Below, in pieces: positions 39,573-52,288 of a DNA stretch of 64,000 bases. The notes beneath the pieces were generated by a model. The model was not told the DNA's origin, searched no databases, and worked only from the letters and a program-made list of their open reading frames with translations. A program made the position numbers and the translations under genes. The stretch is from Ficedula albicollis (lineage: Eukaryota > Chordata > Aves > Passeriformes > Muscicapidae), in the NCBI RefSeq assembly GCF_000247815.1, contig NC_021685.1, forward strand, positions 16,900,955-16,964,954, read 5' to 3'. Positions within the stretch are counted from its first letter, which is position 1; every line of letters starts with the position of its first letter.

Positions 39573-41194
39573 ATGTGGCTCCAGGCTGCCCTTTGCCGTG
39601 GCCAGTCCCTGGGCGTGGAGGATGGAGCATCCCTGGAACCCCCCCAGTGTTCCAGCAGCAAGGAATCAGCCAGAATTGCAGGTGAGACTGCAGGTGAGGC
39701 CCCAGGTTGCAGGGGTGGAGGGGCTGTGGCAGCTCCCTTTGGGTTCTGGGCACGCACAGCCAGCTCTCTGCTGGGACTGGGGCCACTGGGATTGATCCAG
39801 CACACCCCTCAGCGCGGCTCCGCAGGGGGATTTGGGCTCGGGAAGGGATTTATTCATAAAGCCACGGCAGCAGGAAAGCAATCCTGGTCCTGGGGGCCCT
39901 GCAACGTGTGGATAAAGCAAATTAGAGGCAGGTCTGCGTGTGGAGGTTATAAACAAACACAGCCCGGGTTAGGAGTGGGGAGGGAGAGGAGTCGGAGGCA
40001 GAGAGAAAAAGGCAGAGGAAGAGGGAGGGGAGAGCCCTTTCATAATTCATCATTCCTGAAATAAAAATAAGGTTGGAATCATGTTTTGGGTAGAAGGGAG
40101 AGCGTGTAGGAAGTGTGTACTTGCCAATCTGCCGAAAAAAAAAGTTGCTTTTTATTTTCTTAAGGAGGCAATTATGTATTTTTGTCAGCCACTTCCTACT
40201 TTGAAGCAGCTGAACCTGCTTTGCTCAAACTTTCCCAAACAATTTGCCCTCGGGCTGCTGCCAGAGCTGCAACGTTTACGCCCCGAAGATGAAAGGGGGG
40301 GAGTGCCAGGGCTGCGTGTGCGGAGCAGAGGCACCTGCAGAGCGCTCCTGTCTGCCTCAGCACACCCTGGGCAGGGAAGGAGTTGGGATTTCTCAAGGTC
40401 CAGCGTTGATTTCATCACCTCTGCAGTGAAATTCCATCCCCGGCTGAGTGCCTGCTCAGCCTAAATCCCTGCCCCTCTCCTGGGCTCTCTCTGGCAGTCT
40501 CTGCAGCACTGGGATTTGGGATTGATGCCACTGGTTCTGCCTGGGGCTCCCAGTTTCCTGGGTTTTCGGGGCCCTGGGTCACCTCCAGCAGAAAATAAAA
40601 TGGCTTTTTTGGGTGAGGTTAATTCTAGCCTTGAGCTGCAGGGTCTTGGGGCTCTCCCATTGCAGCGGCCAACGTGAGAAAGAAAAGGCTGAGCACAAGA
40701 GGGAAGGGATGCTGCTGGCCCCACAGGATTTAGCAGCATGCCAAGGCCCCCCCCCCAGCTCCAGATGAGGCAGCATTCCTGCCCCTGCCCCTCTGGGATA
40801 CCCAGTGCTGCCCATAAATTACAAACGCCAGGGATATATTCCTTGGGAAAGCAGGCAGTGCCTGTGGCTGGGGCGGGATGGAGAGCCCAGCTCTGCAAAC
40901 ACGGCAGGAATGTTGATATTGGTGATATTGCTGATATTCCTGTCCAGGAGCAGCAGCTGGGCACCGAGGCCACCTGATAGTGGCATCAGGAGCAGCTGGT
41001 GAGGAAGATGCATGGCTGGAACCCCGAGGGCTGGCAGGAGTGACCTGGCTGTCCCCAGGCTGTTCCTGCCCGCGGTGATAACGGGATCTCCCTCCTCCTG
41101 ATCCCAATCTCTGCCCTGACCCTGCCTGGGATGGGAAATCTGGCACATCTGGCTGGGCTGGTGTGCAGAGAGTCCCTGAGTGGGGTGGGAGGGA
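39573..41194. other. Unassigned sequence
   Basis: Includes an AT-richer part at about 40050-40250. The plus-strand frame at 40081-40464 (127 codons) has no recognisable domain and is not called a gene. Confidence 0.4.
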
Positions 41195-41380
41195 CCTTAA
41201 ATCCCATCCAGTGTCACCCCTGCCATGGCAGGGACCCCTCCCACTGTCCCAGGCTGCTCCAGCCCCAGTGTCCAGCCCGGCCCTGGGCACTGCCAGGGAT
41301 CCAGGGACACCCTGTGCCAGCCCTGCCCACCCTGCCAGGGAGGAATTCCCTCCCAAAATCCCATCTGGTGATGGAAAATG
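41195..41380 (-). mobile_element. CR1 3' fragment, antisense
   Basis: gccatggcagggacccctcc, cactgtcccaggctgctcca, gcactgccagggatccaggg and accctgccagggaggaattc are the reverse complement of a CR1 3' end. Confidence 0.87.
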
Positions 41381-41424
41381 GCCAGGGACAAACAAGCAGG
41401 AGTCAGTTCAGCACCACATCATGA

Positions 41425-41480
41425 GGGGATCACAGAGCACTGAGCTTGGAAGAGACCTTCAAGGCCAGCCAGCCCAAGCA
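41425..41480 (-). mobile_element. CR1 3' terminus, antisense, source of the 39-bp array
   Basis: ggatcacagagcactgagc, ttggaagagaccttcaagg and ccagcccaagcacccaccca are the antisense CR1 terminus. The CR1 sequence that normally follows, with 'cccagcactgcc' and 'actaaacca', resembles the unit of the array that begins here. Confidence 0.75.
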
Positions 41481-42638
41481 CCCACCCAGCACTGCCCTGG
41501 AACCCCAAAACCAGCACCCAGCTCTGCCACAGAACCCCTAAACCCAAAACCCAACACCAAGCACTGCCCTGGAACCCCAAAACCAGCACCCAGCACTGCC
41601 TAGGACCCCTAAAAATCCCCAAAACCATTACCCAGCACTGTCCCTGCAACACCTAAACCCTCCCCAAACCCCCCCCCCAGCACTGCCCTGGAACCCTAAA
41701 CCAGCACCTAGCTCTGCCACAGAACCCCTAAACCCCAAACCCAGCACCCAGCACTGCCCTGGAACCCTAAACCCCAAACCCAGCACCCAGCACTGCCCTG
41801 GAACCCTAAACCCCAAACCCAGCACCCAGCACTGCCCTGGAACCCTAAACCCCAAACCCAGCACCCAGCACTGCCCTGGAACCCTAAACCCCAAACCCAG
41901 CACCCAGCACTGCCCTGGAACCCTAAACCCCAAACCCAGCACCCAGCACTGCCCTGGAACCCTAAACCCCAAACCCAGCACCCAGCACTGCCCTGGAACC
42001 CTAAACCCCAAACCCAGCACCCAGCACTGCCCTGGAACCCTAAACCCCAAACCCAGCACCCAGCACTGCCCTGGAACCCTAAACCCCAAACCCAGCACCC
42101 AGCACTGCCCTGGAACCCTAAACCCCAAACCCAGCACCCAGCACTGCCCTGGAACCCTAAACCCCAAACCCAGCACCCAGCACTGCCCTGGAACCCTAAA
42201 CCCCAAACCCAGCACCCAGCACTGCCCTGGAACCCTAAACCCCAAACCCAGCACCCAGCACTGCCCTGGAACCCTAAACCCCAAACCCAGCACCCAGCAC
42301 TGCCCTGGAACCCTAAACCCCAAACCCAGCACCCAGCACTGCCCTGGAACCCTAAACCCCAAACCCAGCACCCAGCACTGCCCTGGAACCCTAAACCCCA
42401 AACCCAGCACCCAGCACTGCCCTGGAACCCTAAACCCCAAACCCAGCACCCAGCACTGCCCTGGAACCCTAAACCCCAAACCCAGCACCCAGCACTGCCC
42501 TGGAACCCTAAACCCCAAACCCAGCACCCAGCACTGCCCTGGAACCCTAAACCCCAAACCCAGCACCCAGCACTGCCCTGGAACCCTAAACCCCAAACCC
42601 AGCACCCAGCACTGCCCTGGAACCCTAAACCCCAAACA
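41481..42638. repeat. 39-bp minisatellite, about 24 regular units, CR1-derived
   Basis: Unit cagcacccagcactgccctg plus gaaccctaaaccccaaacc (39 bases). The left 260 bases contain irregular variants; from about 41735 to 42635 units are essentially perfect. Each unit carries one ccctaa word, which resembles telomere sequence only by chance. 39 is divisible by three, so a 394-codon minus-strand frame runs through it; not a gene. Confidence 0.95.
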
Positions 42639-42936
42639 TGAGCATTTTTTTTTTTCCCCTAATCTGCTCCAAATCTCCCCTTTCTGGGGCTGTTTCCTCT
42701 CGTCCTCCCACTGCAGGAATGACAGAAGGGTCTGGTCCCACCCCAAACTCCTATCCTGGATCCAAAAGCCAAACTGGCAAGGACAAGCCTTGATAATTAA
42801 TAATTCCACCAATTAGAGCCGCCCCGATGAGACGGGAGCTGCAGAACACGCGGTGCAAACCAGGCCTTTATTTCCCAGCCCAATTTCTCTGTTTCCCTTC
42901 CCATCAAACCTCTTTTTGCCGTGCCTATTCCTGGGG
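42639..42936. other. Unassigned spacer
   Basis: Nothing recognised. Confidence 0.4.
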
Positions 42937-42962
42937 GAAAAAAAAAAAAACCAAAAAAAACC

Positions 42963-42993
<31 letters not shown>

Positions 42994-43007
42994 AACCAAA
43001 AAAAACG
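42937..43007. repeat. Poly-C block 8 (23 bp) between duplicated A-rich flanks
   Basis: An A run, ccaaaaaaaa, then C23 (42961-42983), then again an A run and ccaaaaaaaac. Equal flanks on both sides of the C run look like one locus written twice with a filled gap. Confidence 0.7.
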
Positions 43008-43079
43008 AAGGAGCCAAAGTGGGGAGAGGGGAATGATCAGGAGGATCCTGGAGAGGGAAAGGCAGCCGTGAATGCGCTT
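43008..43079. other. Unassigned spacer
   Basis: Nothing recognised. Confidence 0.35.
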
Positions 43080-43510
43080 CATGTTTGCAGTAATTAAGGA
43101 ACTGTCGAAATTCCTAAATCCCAATTTTGAAATCGTTTGGTTGACTTGACACGTCCAAGTCCCCGAGCTTTTAATTCAAATATAAAGCTTGATTGGCAAA
43201 TTAAGAGAAGGCTATGAATGAAATTAATGAAAGATTAAAGACCAGCAGCTCACGCTGATATAAAAATTACCCCTCCAAAATAGGTTATGCAATAATTAGG
43301 ATAAGTTGCCACTCTGCTAATATTAATTCTGATCTAACATTTATTCGTCGATGAGATTTACTGATTCCCAATGAAGTCCTAAAAATTCCCTGCAAGTGTT
43401 GGATCTTTGCAGGCTCTGTTAATCACCTTTATTTTCAATTCCCTAATTTTTAAAATTACCATGAAGCGAGTTTTCCTTAATAAATTGCGTCGTTGAGCGC
43501 TTGAATTTGC
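43080..43510. other. AT-rich unique segment, best conserved non-coding candidate
   Basis: 430 bases of AT-rich, repeat-free sequence with homeodomain-like words (ttaattcaaatataaagctt, aataattaggataag, gctaatattaattctgatc). It has no coding character and stands out from its GC-rich, repeat-laden neighbours. Enhancer or other conserved function is inference only. Confidence 0.35.
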
Positions 43511-44597
43511 CGTTGCACTGAGGGAAATGAGATCCAAGAGCTGTTAGGGGAGGGAATGGGAACTTGATTAACCAAAATTACCTGGACAATGCACCTGGAG
43601 CCCTCCAGCTCTCTCCTGTTTCCATGTCAGGCGCTGCATCCCAGGAAAACTCAGGGAGGGATGTTCTGAGGGAGTTTTGCTCACCAAGAGCTGCAGCCTG
43701 TGGAGTTCTGCAGTCAGAATTTGGGAATTGGTGCTCACAGGTGGCAGGGGGAAGAGGGAATCATCCTCCAGCTGGGAATGGGACTGAGTGCGTCCCATAA
43801 ATTGAGCAGGACGAGGTGACCTGGGAGAGGATGGAAAGGAAAACCTCGGTGCTCCTTCCAAACGTGCCCTGTGTGGCATTTATTGCCAAATTCAATATTA
43901 TTCCCGTTTTCCTCACTTAACGTGGACATTTTTCCATCCAGCCACCTAGGCTGCACATCAGCAGCGTTCCCCAGCCGAGAATACCCCCGGATGTTTGAAG
44001 TATTTTTTTTTTTCCTCTGTAATTGTGTTCAGCTTTGTCATTACCTGGAGTCTGCTCCGCAGCACTTCCACGAATACGCTGGATTTTTTTTTATGGACTC
44101 CTTGATTTATGCCTCGGCCTCTCTCTCTGTCTTGGCTGTGGCAGATGAGAACTGAATTCCTCTGTTTCTGATCACTTATTCCTGGTTTATAGTGCAATAA
44201 AAAATAAAAACAGCCCAGTAAAATACTGTAAATAGAGCGGGTGCAGCTGCATATCTGTGGTTTCCGTGCTCAGATCAATGCATGGACGCATCCTGCATCC
44301 TCAGCCCTCCCAGCTGATGATGGAAGGAGCCCTCCTGCTCCTGCACTCGGGAAAAAAACTCCTCAAGCCTCAGCTCCACCTGTTCAGAATGGTTTGGGTG
44401 GGACCAGGATATTCCCTGTTCCTCCCCTGCTCCAGGCACCACGAGGTGTTGGAACCTTGGTCACTGAGGATTTCAGACTTTCTGTGCTGACGGGCACTGA
44501 CCCCCAGGAGAGCACTGCATTTGACCTGAGGCTGTGGAGAAAGATTCCAAAATTGAATGACAGAGCTGGGATCACTGGCGTGCAGTTTGAATAGAAG
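43511..44597. other. Unassigned sequence
   Basis: Moderate composition; 43870-44230 is AT-richer. No exon supported. Confidence 0.4.
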
Positions 44598-44599
44598 TG

Positions 44600-45061
44600 T
44601 GTGATACCACGTCGTGGAAAACCTAGAATTTAAGGTTCTGGAATGTAATTGTATATAGAAAGCAAGATGGAGGTTTTAGGGAGGAGCTTTGTGCTTCTTC
44701 TTCACCTTCTTCTTCATGGGATTGTGTGATATTGTGTGACTGGATAGAAAAATCCACATTGCAGGCCATGGGTGGTTGGTTATTGGGTTAAAAGTAAAAA
44801 TAATTTAGGTGGCATTTCCTAATTGGGCAGTTTACCCTTAAAAGGCTCTGGAGAGAGAGAGGTAGGGCTCCATATTTAGTTTGTTACCTTGAAGTGCTGT
44901 AGAACTCATGGTTCGTGGGACTGTAAGGGCTCCATATTTAGTTTGTTACCTTGAAGTGCTGTAGAACTCATGGTTTATGGGACTGTAATATAAATAAGAA
45001 CTAATAAACATCTGAGTCCCAACAAGAAATTCTGTCTCACTCATTTAATCCCGACCCTGCA
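44600..45061 (+). mobile_element. ERVL-like solo LTR with internal duplication
   Basis: Starts tgtgataccacg and ends near cccgaccctgca. Shows aatttaaggttctggaatgt, agaaagcaagatggagg, gtgtgactggatagaaaaat, gcaggccatgggtggttggt, a TATA-like tataaataag at about 44990 and the polyadenylation signal aataaa at 45003-45008, so the plus strand is sense. I recall this as an abundant songbird ERVL-type LTR. A 62-bp block is duplicated inside (44865-44988). No coding region flanks it, so it is probably solo. Confidence 0.75.
44865..44988. repeat. 62-bp tandem duplication inside LTR
   Basis: gggctccatatttagtttgt through actcatggtt and ctgtaa occurs at 44865-44926 and 44927-44988 with three or four differences. 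It lies just upstream of the putative TATA/transcription start. Confidence 0.92.
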
Positions 45062-45238
45062 AAAAAGAAGATAATATGTGACAATGTGGAAGGGGACAAG
45101 TGGCCTTTCCTCCACCTCTCCAAGGACCCCCACAAATCCAGGGCCCCCCTCACTCCATCCCTGCTCCACACAGCTCTGAACTCCACCTGCTCCCACCCAA
45201 TCTGGAGTTCCCAAACTCCCCCCCAGCCCCTCTCCAGA
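45062..45238. other. Unassigned spacer between two LTRs
   Basis: Nothing recognised; a possible decayed target duplication agaag lies on both sides of the 44600 LTR (44593 and 45066). Confidence 0.35.
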
Positions 45239-45243
45239 GGATC
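45239..45243. repeat. Target site duplication, left (ggatc)
   Basis: ggatc precedes the LTR start and recurs at 46294-46298 directly after the LTR end. A 5-base duplication fits an ERVL-class integration. Confidence 0.75.
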
Positions 45244-46293
<1,050 letters not shown>

Positions 46294-46298
46294 GGATC
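46294..46298. repeat. Target site duplication, right (ggatc)
   Basis: Matches 45239-45243. Confidence 0.75.
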
Positions 46299-47844
46299 TC
46301 ACTCTATCCTGCCTCGGGATCCCCCAGGTTCCTAGAGCTCCTCCCAACATCCTTCCCCCTGCACTAGGGAAGGAGCTCTGCTGCTCTGCTGGGCTCTCAT
46401 CCCAGACCTGCCCCCAGAGAATCCTCCTGGAGAAGCTCCTGCTGCAGAAGGTGAAGCTGAGGAGCGTCACTCCCTCACAAAGGGGAGCTCCACCGCGGAG
46501 CTCTCCGGTGTGCACAGGCACAGGGAAGAACCTCTTCCCGTTTTGCACTCCGAGCTCAGGTATTAAACACAGATTTGTCGGAATTCTCTCGTTTCAGGTG
46601 AGGCAAAGACACCTGCCAAGCGCTCGGCGCTCTGCTCACCTGGAGCAAACGACTCCCAGCCCCGAGGAGTGAGGAGGCTCCGGGAAGGTGCTCAGGAGCT
46701 GTGGATGTGAGTCACTGCCAGGATAAAGACATCTAAATTGGCTCGAGATTCCTGCCAGGACTGGGAGATGAATCAGGGCCCATCGTGACCTCTCCATGTG
46801 TCTGGCAAGTTGTTCTCTTGTTGCCTCGTGAACAATCTGTTTTCCCCGGACCCAAAATAACAATGTTGAGGAATAAAGTGATTTTTTTTTTTTTTTCTCC
46901 TCCTCTCTGGGTGAGTCACTGAAGGGAAGGGAGGAGGAGTTCTCCGTGTAGACATGGATCAGGAGCTGGGAATTCTGAGAGGGAGCACTCAGGGTCGAGG
47001 GTGGCACCCCTGCATTACTGGGGTGGCAATTAGCCCCGGGTGGCCCAGCTGGCCCCTCTGCCAGCCCCTGGTGGTGTGCACCTCTTCCGCCCACATCATC
47101 TCCCGCTCTTGCTCCTGTCATCTCATCCCGAAAATTGTCTGGCGCGGATCCCGTGGTAAACTCGCTGCTGCCAGCCCCGTGCCAAAGCTTTCCCTTCAAA
47201 TCTCGAGCAGGAGCAGGTTGGAGCCTTGACATTTTTCAGCAACTAAGCCAAAGTCGACGGCAAATGATATTTTTACCTTTTTTCTCCCTGCCCTTTTCTT
47301 ACCGCGTGTCTGTTTGCTTCTCTCTTCCTTTGCCTCTCCAGAAAAACAACAGAAATTCCAAATCCAGGATCACCAACTCAATAATTGCCCTTTCAACGTG
47401 CCCCTGTCTGTGGTGACTCTGAGCAAAGGGGCTGGAAGGTCCAAGATTTGCCCTGGGAGACTCTTTAAAGCAAAGGGAGAACATTTCAGTGATAAACTCC
47501 ACATTGAAAGTCGTGTTTTTCTCCCTCATTTTCAGAGGAATTTCATCTCACTGACAGCTCAGCCTGTTTGCACGCCTGTTTGTTTGCAGTGGATGGTTGC
47601 CAGCTGTAACTTAGACCTACCTAAATATTGCATGGAAAACCAGGATTGCTTCCCTTCTGTGGCTGCCCCACAGGTGCCAGGGGCAGGGTGACTCAGGGAT
47701 GAGATTCTGCCAGGAGCCCCTTGGGCAGCACAGGGCTCACTTTCCAGGGAAGGTTTATATCCCTTTTTGTTTTTAACTGATTCATGACGAGAACCAAAAA
47801 CAATCTGCAGCAACCCGAAAGGTGAATGTGTTTAAAGAAGGGTT
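46299..47844. other. Unassigned sequence
   Basis: 46690-47640 is mixed and repeat-poor with a T15 run near 46882. The frames are short and carry no domain. Part could be conserved non-coding sequence, but nothing shows it. Confidence 0.4.
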
Positions 47845-47955
47845 TGAGCCCCTTCCAGGGCCTAAAGGGGCTCCAGGAGAGCTGGGGAGGGGCTGGGGAC
47901 ACGGGATGGAGGGACAGGACACGGGGAATGGCTTGAAGCTGACAACGACAGATTT
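47845..47955 (+). mobile_element. CR1 LINE fragment
   Basis: ccttccagggcctaaagggg, ctccaggagagctggggagg, gatggagggacaggacacgg and gggaatggcttgaagctgac are CR1 blocks. No 3' end is present. Confidence 0.8.
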
Positions 47956-48288
47956 AGTCCTCTGCTCCCACCGGGGCAGCGCAGAGTGGGTTTGGCAGGG
48001 CTGTGGCACAAGGCACGCTGGCAGCAGGTGCCTCGTGCCACCCTCCAGGACAGCCCTGAGCCAGCAGAGCAGCCACAGCCAGGCCAGGAATGCTGCTGAT
48101 TAATCCTGGGATTTATGGTGCCCATAAAGTCTGCTCCAGTGACATATTAACATCCCAATTAATACTCAGCGACAGACATTTTAATGGAACTCATTCCAGG
48201 CTGGATGCGCCTTTTGGAGGGATATAAATGGCCTTACATGGTGCTATTTATTATTGATCACTGTGGCCACAGCATCCTGCAGCAATTC
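47956..48288. other. Unassigned spacer
   Basis: Nothing recognised. Confidence 0.4.
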
Positions 48289-48762
48289 TCTCCATCCATC
48301 CATCCATCCATCCATCCATCCATCATCCATCCATCATCCATCATCCATCCATCCATCCATCATCCATCATCCATCCATCCATCCATCATCCATCCATCCA
48401 TCATCCATCCATCCATCCCTCATCTATCCATCATCCATCAATCCATCAATCCATCAATCAATCAATCCATCCATCCATCCATCCATCCATCCATCATCCA
48501 TCATCCATCCATCCATCATCCATCCATCATCCATCATCCATCCATCCATCATCCATCCATCATCCATCATCCATCCATCCATCATCCATCCATCATCCAT
48601 CATCCATCCATCCATCATCCATCCATCATCCATCATCCATCCATCCATCATCCATCCATCATCCATCATCCATCCATCCATCATCCACATCCATCCATCT
48701 GTCATCCATCCATCCATCCATCCATCCATCCATCATCCATCCATCCATCCATCCATCCATTC
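48289..48762. repeat. (ATCC)n microsatellite, interrupted
   Basis: A tetranucleotide array of atcc with regular catcat interruptions. From about 48490 to 48690 the pattern of long and short atcc runs repeats about every 37 bases, a higher-order structure. Confidence 0.95.
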
Positions 48763-48869
48763 CTGTTTTCCCAGGAAGGTCTACACCTTCAAATCTCCAT
48801 GGGATTTTTTCTTGGGGTGCACGGTGAGGAAAGAGAAGGGAAAAAGAAGCAGCATCCTGCCCTATGGAC
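48763..48869. other. Short unique spacer between microsatellites
   Basis: Contains gaaggtctacaccttcaaat and an A/G-rich stretch. Confidence 0.5.
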
Positions 48870-49530
48870 GGGATGGGATGGGATGGGATGGGATGGGATG
48901 GGATGGGATGGGATGGGATGGGATGGGATGGGATGGGATGGGATGGGATGGGATGGGATGGGATGGGATGGGATGGGATGGGATGGGATGGGATGGGATG
49001 GGATGGGATGGGATGGGATGGGATGGGATGGGATGGGATGGGATGGGATGGGATGGGATGGGATGGGATGGGATGGGATGGGATGGGATGGGATGGGATG
49101 GGATGGGATGGGATGGGATGGGATGGGATGGGATGGGATGGGATGGGATGGGATGGGATGGGATGGGATGGGATGGGATGGGATGGGATGGGATGGGATG
49201 GGATGGGATGGGATGGGATGGGATGGGATGGGATGGGATGGGATGGGATGGGATGGGATGGGATGGGATGGGATGGGATGGGATGGGATGGGATGGGATG
49301 GGATGGGATGGGATGGGATGGGATGGGATGGGATGGGATGGGATGGGATGGGATGGGATGGGATGGGATGGGATGGGATGGGATGGGATGGGATGGGATG
49401 GGATGGGATGGGATGGGATGGGATGGGATGGGATGGGATGGGATGGGATGGGATGGGATGGGATGGGATGGGATGGGATGGGATGGGATGGGATGGGATG
49501 GGATGGGATGGGATGGGATGGGATGGGATG
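48870..49530. repeat. (GGGAT)n microsatellite, 132 perfect copies
   Basis: 661 bases of gggat without one substitution. Every frame is open on both strands (15-base cycle of five codons). A second short array of the same unit is at 59736-59808, directly against a poly-C block. Confidence 0.98.
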
Positions 49531-50604
49531 CTCCGGCCCCACATCCCATCCTCTGCAGATCCAACTCCAGCCTCTCTCCTGGAGCCAGGCAGGGATGGGA
49601 GCATGATTTTGCCTGGAAACCCCCACCCTTGCAGGGTTCCCACATGGCTGCAGGGATGGGGCCGTGGTGCTGCTTCCAGCTCCAGAGAAGGTTGCCACGG
49701 AAACCGATCCCGCTGAGTTTTTTCCCATCTCCAAAGCCAGCCCGTGGCATCAGAGCTCCCATCCACGGTGTCCAGGGGGAGATTCCTCCAAACCCAGCGG
49801 ATTCACTCCCCCCCTTCACCCCCCAAGCCCTGAGTGTAAGCCCAGCCATGCTGCCCTCACGCTCTCAGCTTTCCAAGGCTTCCCAGAAATCTACATAGAA
49901 TACTCCGGTGGGATTTCCCACCCCACCCCCACTCCTTGCCTTCCAAACCTCCCTCCCTGGCAGCATCCTGCTGCTCATTTCCCTGCTCCACATCCCTGAC
50001 CCAGCAGCAGGTGCTCGGGCAGTGGAGGAGGCCATGGAAATCCCTCTGGAAGGAGGGAGAGGGTCAGGGAATGTGGAGGGAGGGCAGGTGGGATTTGGAA
50101 GGGGGGTGGGGAGAAGGGAGGTGTCTCCAGGCAGAGCAGTCCCTGCCTCCCTCCTTCCCTGCATCCAAGGGCTGCCTCTCCATTATTCATCCCCCTTCAG
50201 GGGAACTCCTCCATCCCAATAAAAATGTCACAAGGAATCCACAAATACATCCCCGGTACCTGGCACCAGGAGTTCCACGGTGCTGGGGGAGCTCTGCTGC
50301 CTTCTGCACTCCTGGGCTGCCACCTGCACTCCCCCCGAGCTGGGGCACAGGTTCTGACATTCCAGACATGGAATGGTGCCCACAGGGAGCCCAGGGACAT
50401 GCCTGAGATATCCTGGATATCTGGGAGCTGGATATCTCAGCTCCCTGCATCCGAAATTCCTGTTTGGCTCTGCTGCATCCCAAAGGCTTTGCTGCCTTTT
50501 CCCGTCACTTTTCTTCCCGTTCAAAGCCTGGGATGAACCTCCCACACAGCCCAAATCCTGCTCTGCAAACCTGTCCCCGTCAGCGGTGGGACATCCAAAA
50601 TCCA
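49531..50604. other. Unassigned GC-rich sequence
   Basis: No element or exon recognised. Confidence 0.4.
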
Positions 50605-50725
50605 CTTCAGGGCTGCCCAGAGCAGCTGTGGCTGCCCCTGGATCCCTGGAAGTGTCCAAGGCCAGGTTGGACATTGGGGCTGGAGCAGCCTGGGACAGTG
50701 GGAGGCGTCCCTGCTCCTCCATGAC
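50605..50725 (+). mobile_element. CR1 LINE 3' fragment
   Basis: ctgcccagagcagctgtggc, tgcccctggatccctggaag, tgtccaaggccaggttggac and ggagcagcctgggacagtgg in CR1 order. Confidence 0.87.
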
Positions 50726-52262
50726 CTCCCATTCCAGCAGCTCTGGGTAGGAGGGAGCCTCAGGTGGCATTTGGGACAGAGCCTGCTCAGAATGTGGCCA
50801 TGGGATCCCTGGGGATCACAGAGCTGCCTCAGTTTCCGTCTAGCAGCCACCAGATCCTGGGAAAAATCAGCTTTTGGGAGTGGAGGAGTGCAGGGAACAG
50901 CCAGACCCTGCCTGGTGCAGGTTGTTTGTACTGGAGCACAGATCACGGCAAAATCCAGGCAAAAATCCTTTGCCAAGCAAAGTCTTCAGTCCGTGTGAGT
51001 CCATCCTGCTAAATCAATATTGGAATTGTTGCTCTCCACCTGGGATGGCCAGGGAAAAGCAGTGGAAGAGCTGATTTGCCTCTAATCTGTTTTTCCCAAC
51101 AAATATTCCCTCATTTGAGGGAATTCTGGGAGTTCTATCCTGACCAAACCTCCTGCTAAAAGCCAACATTCCCTTTGCCAGGCCAGCCCTTTTTCCCTGT
51201 GGAATATTTCCCTGTATTTCCAGGCCCTTCCAAAGTACAGGGCTCTGTTTTATCACTGCCATTGCCAAATTTCAACGTCTCTCTGCCAAAGAGTGCTCCT
51301 GGACCAAATTGTCCATGATTTCCCTGCTTTTCCAGGCTGTTTTCCTGCTGGGAAAACACATTTGTTTGCTCTCAGCACCGGTGCCACTGGAAGGACTCTG
51401 GGCCAAGGTCTGGTCCCAGCTGATATTTTGCTCCTGGAGCTGTTTTACCCCTTTCAGCATAAACAGCATAAAACCCGCTGGGAGTGGGGAACAATCTGGG
51501 ATTTGATGGACTGTGTACAATGATCCAGCGTGTGAGTGACAGCCCAGCCACGGGAATACTCTTTGGGAGATCTTGTCCTGCTTACAGGAGGATTCATGTG
51601 CTTTGTCTTGGTGATTTTTGGGCAAGTCCAGCCGATTGCAGTAAGCTGGGATAATGGCAGATCCCATAAACAGCAGGAATTTTGGCGATTCCCACAAGCA
51701 AACGAGGTGGAGATGTCCAGTTCTGCCGGGTCTGCAGCTGTTGGGGGTTTTGGGGTGGGCACAGTCTGGGGCTGGCCACTCCAAAAAACCTTTTGGAGCA
51801 ATCCCATTCCCACTAAAATCCCCCTGTGCCTTTGCTGCACCTTCCCAGCGTCGAATTTTTGTGCTGCCCTTGAGTTCAAAGCTTTCAGGTCCAGAAGGGC
51901 CAGGAGCAATGGTTTGCAGAAGTTACGATGATTAACAGAAGTTTTAATGAATCCTGATGGATTTATTATTTATCTTCTGGACCGACAGATCCCCAGGGGT
52001 AGTTTATTCCAATGTCTTGGAGCTCATATAAAATACTTTATTGCTGTACCTGCAGTGCTGTATAAAATATTTGCAATACTTCCCCATGGAATAAATCAGG
52101 GGAGGCGAAACCCTAAATTTTTTTGGGAATAGGAGTTCTCACGTCCATCCCCCTCAGGGTGCCATTCCAACCTGGCTGCTCCTCAGGTGATGCTGCGCCC
52201 CCTCTCCCCGTTCCCGGGGGGTTTTGGGAAGCTCAACCCCACTCCCAATGAGCGGGAAGTGG
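50726..52262. other. Unassigned sequence
   Basis: 51940-52110 is AT-rich and repeat-free. No exon supported. Confidence 0.4.
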
Positions 52263-52288
52263 TTTTTTTTTGGGGGGGGGGGAGTGGT
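52263..52288. other. T9-G11 run plus agtggt next to adapter
   Basis: T9 (52263-52271), G11 (52272-52282) and agtggt precede the adapter core. It is the mirror image of the 6103 site: on the minus strand the adapter core is followed by six bases and then C11. Confidence 0.8.

Noticed and set aside
40081..40464. 127-codon frame as a possible gene
   Set aside because: No domain recognised; mixed unique sequence with overlapping frames on the other strand.
41481..42638. Interstitial telomere repeat
   Set aside because: ccctaa occurs once per 39-bp unit and not in tandem; the unit is better explained by CR1.
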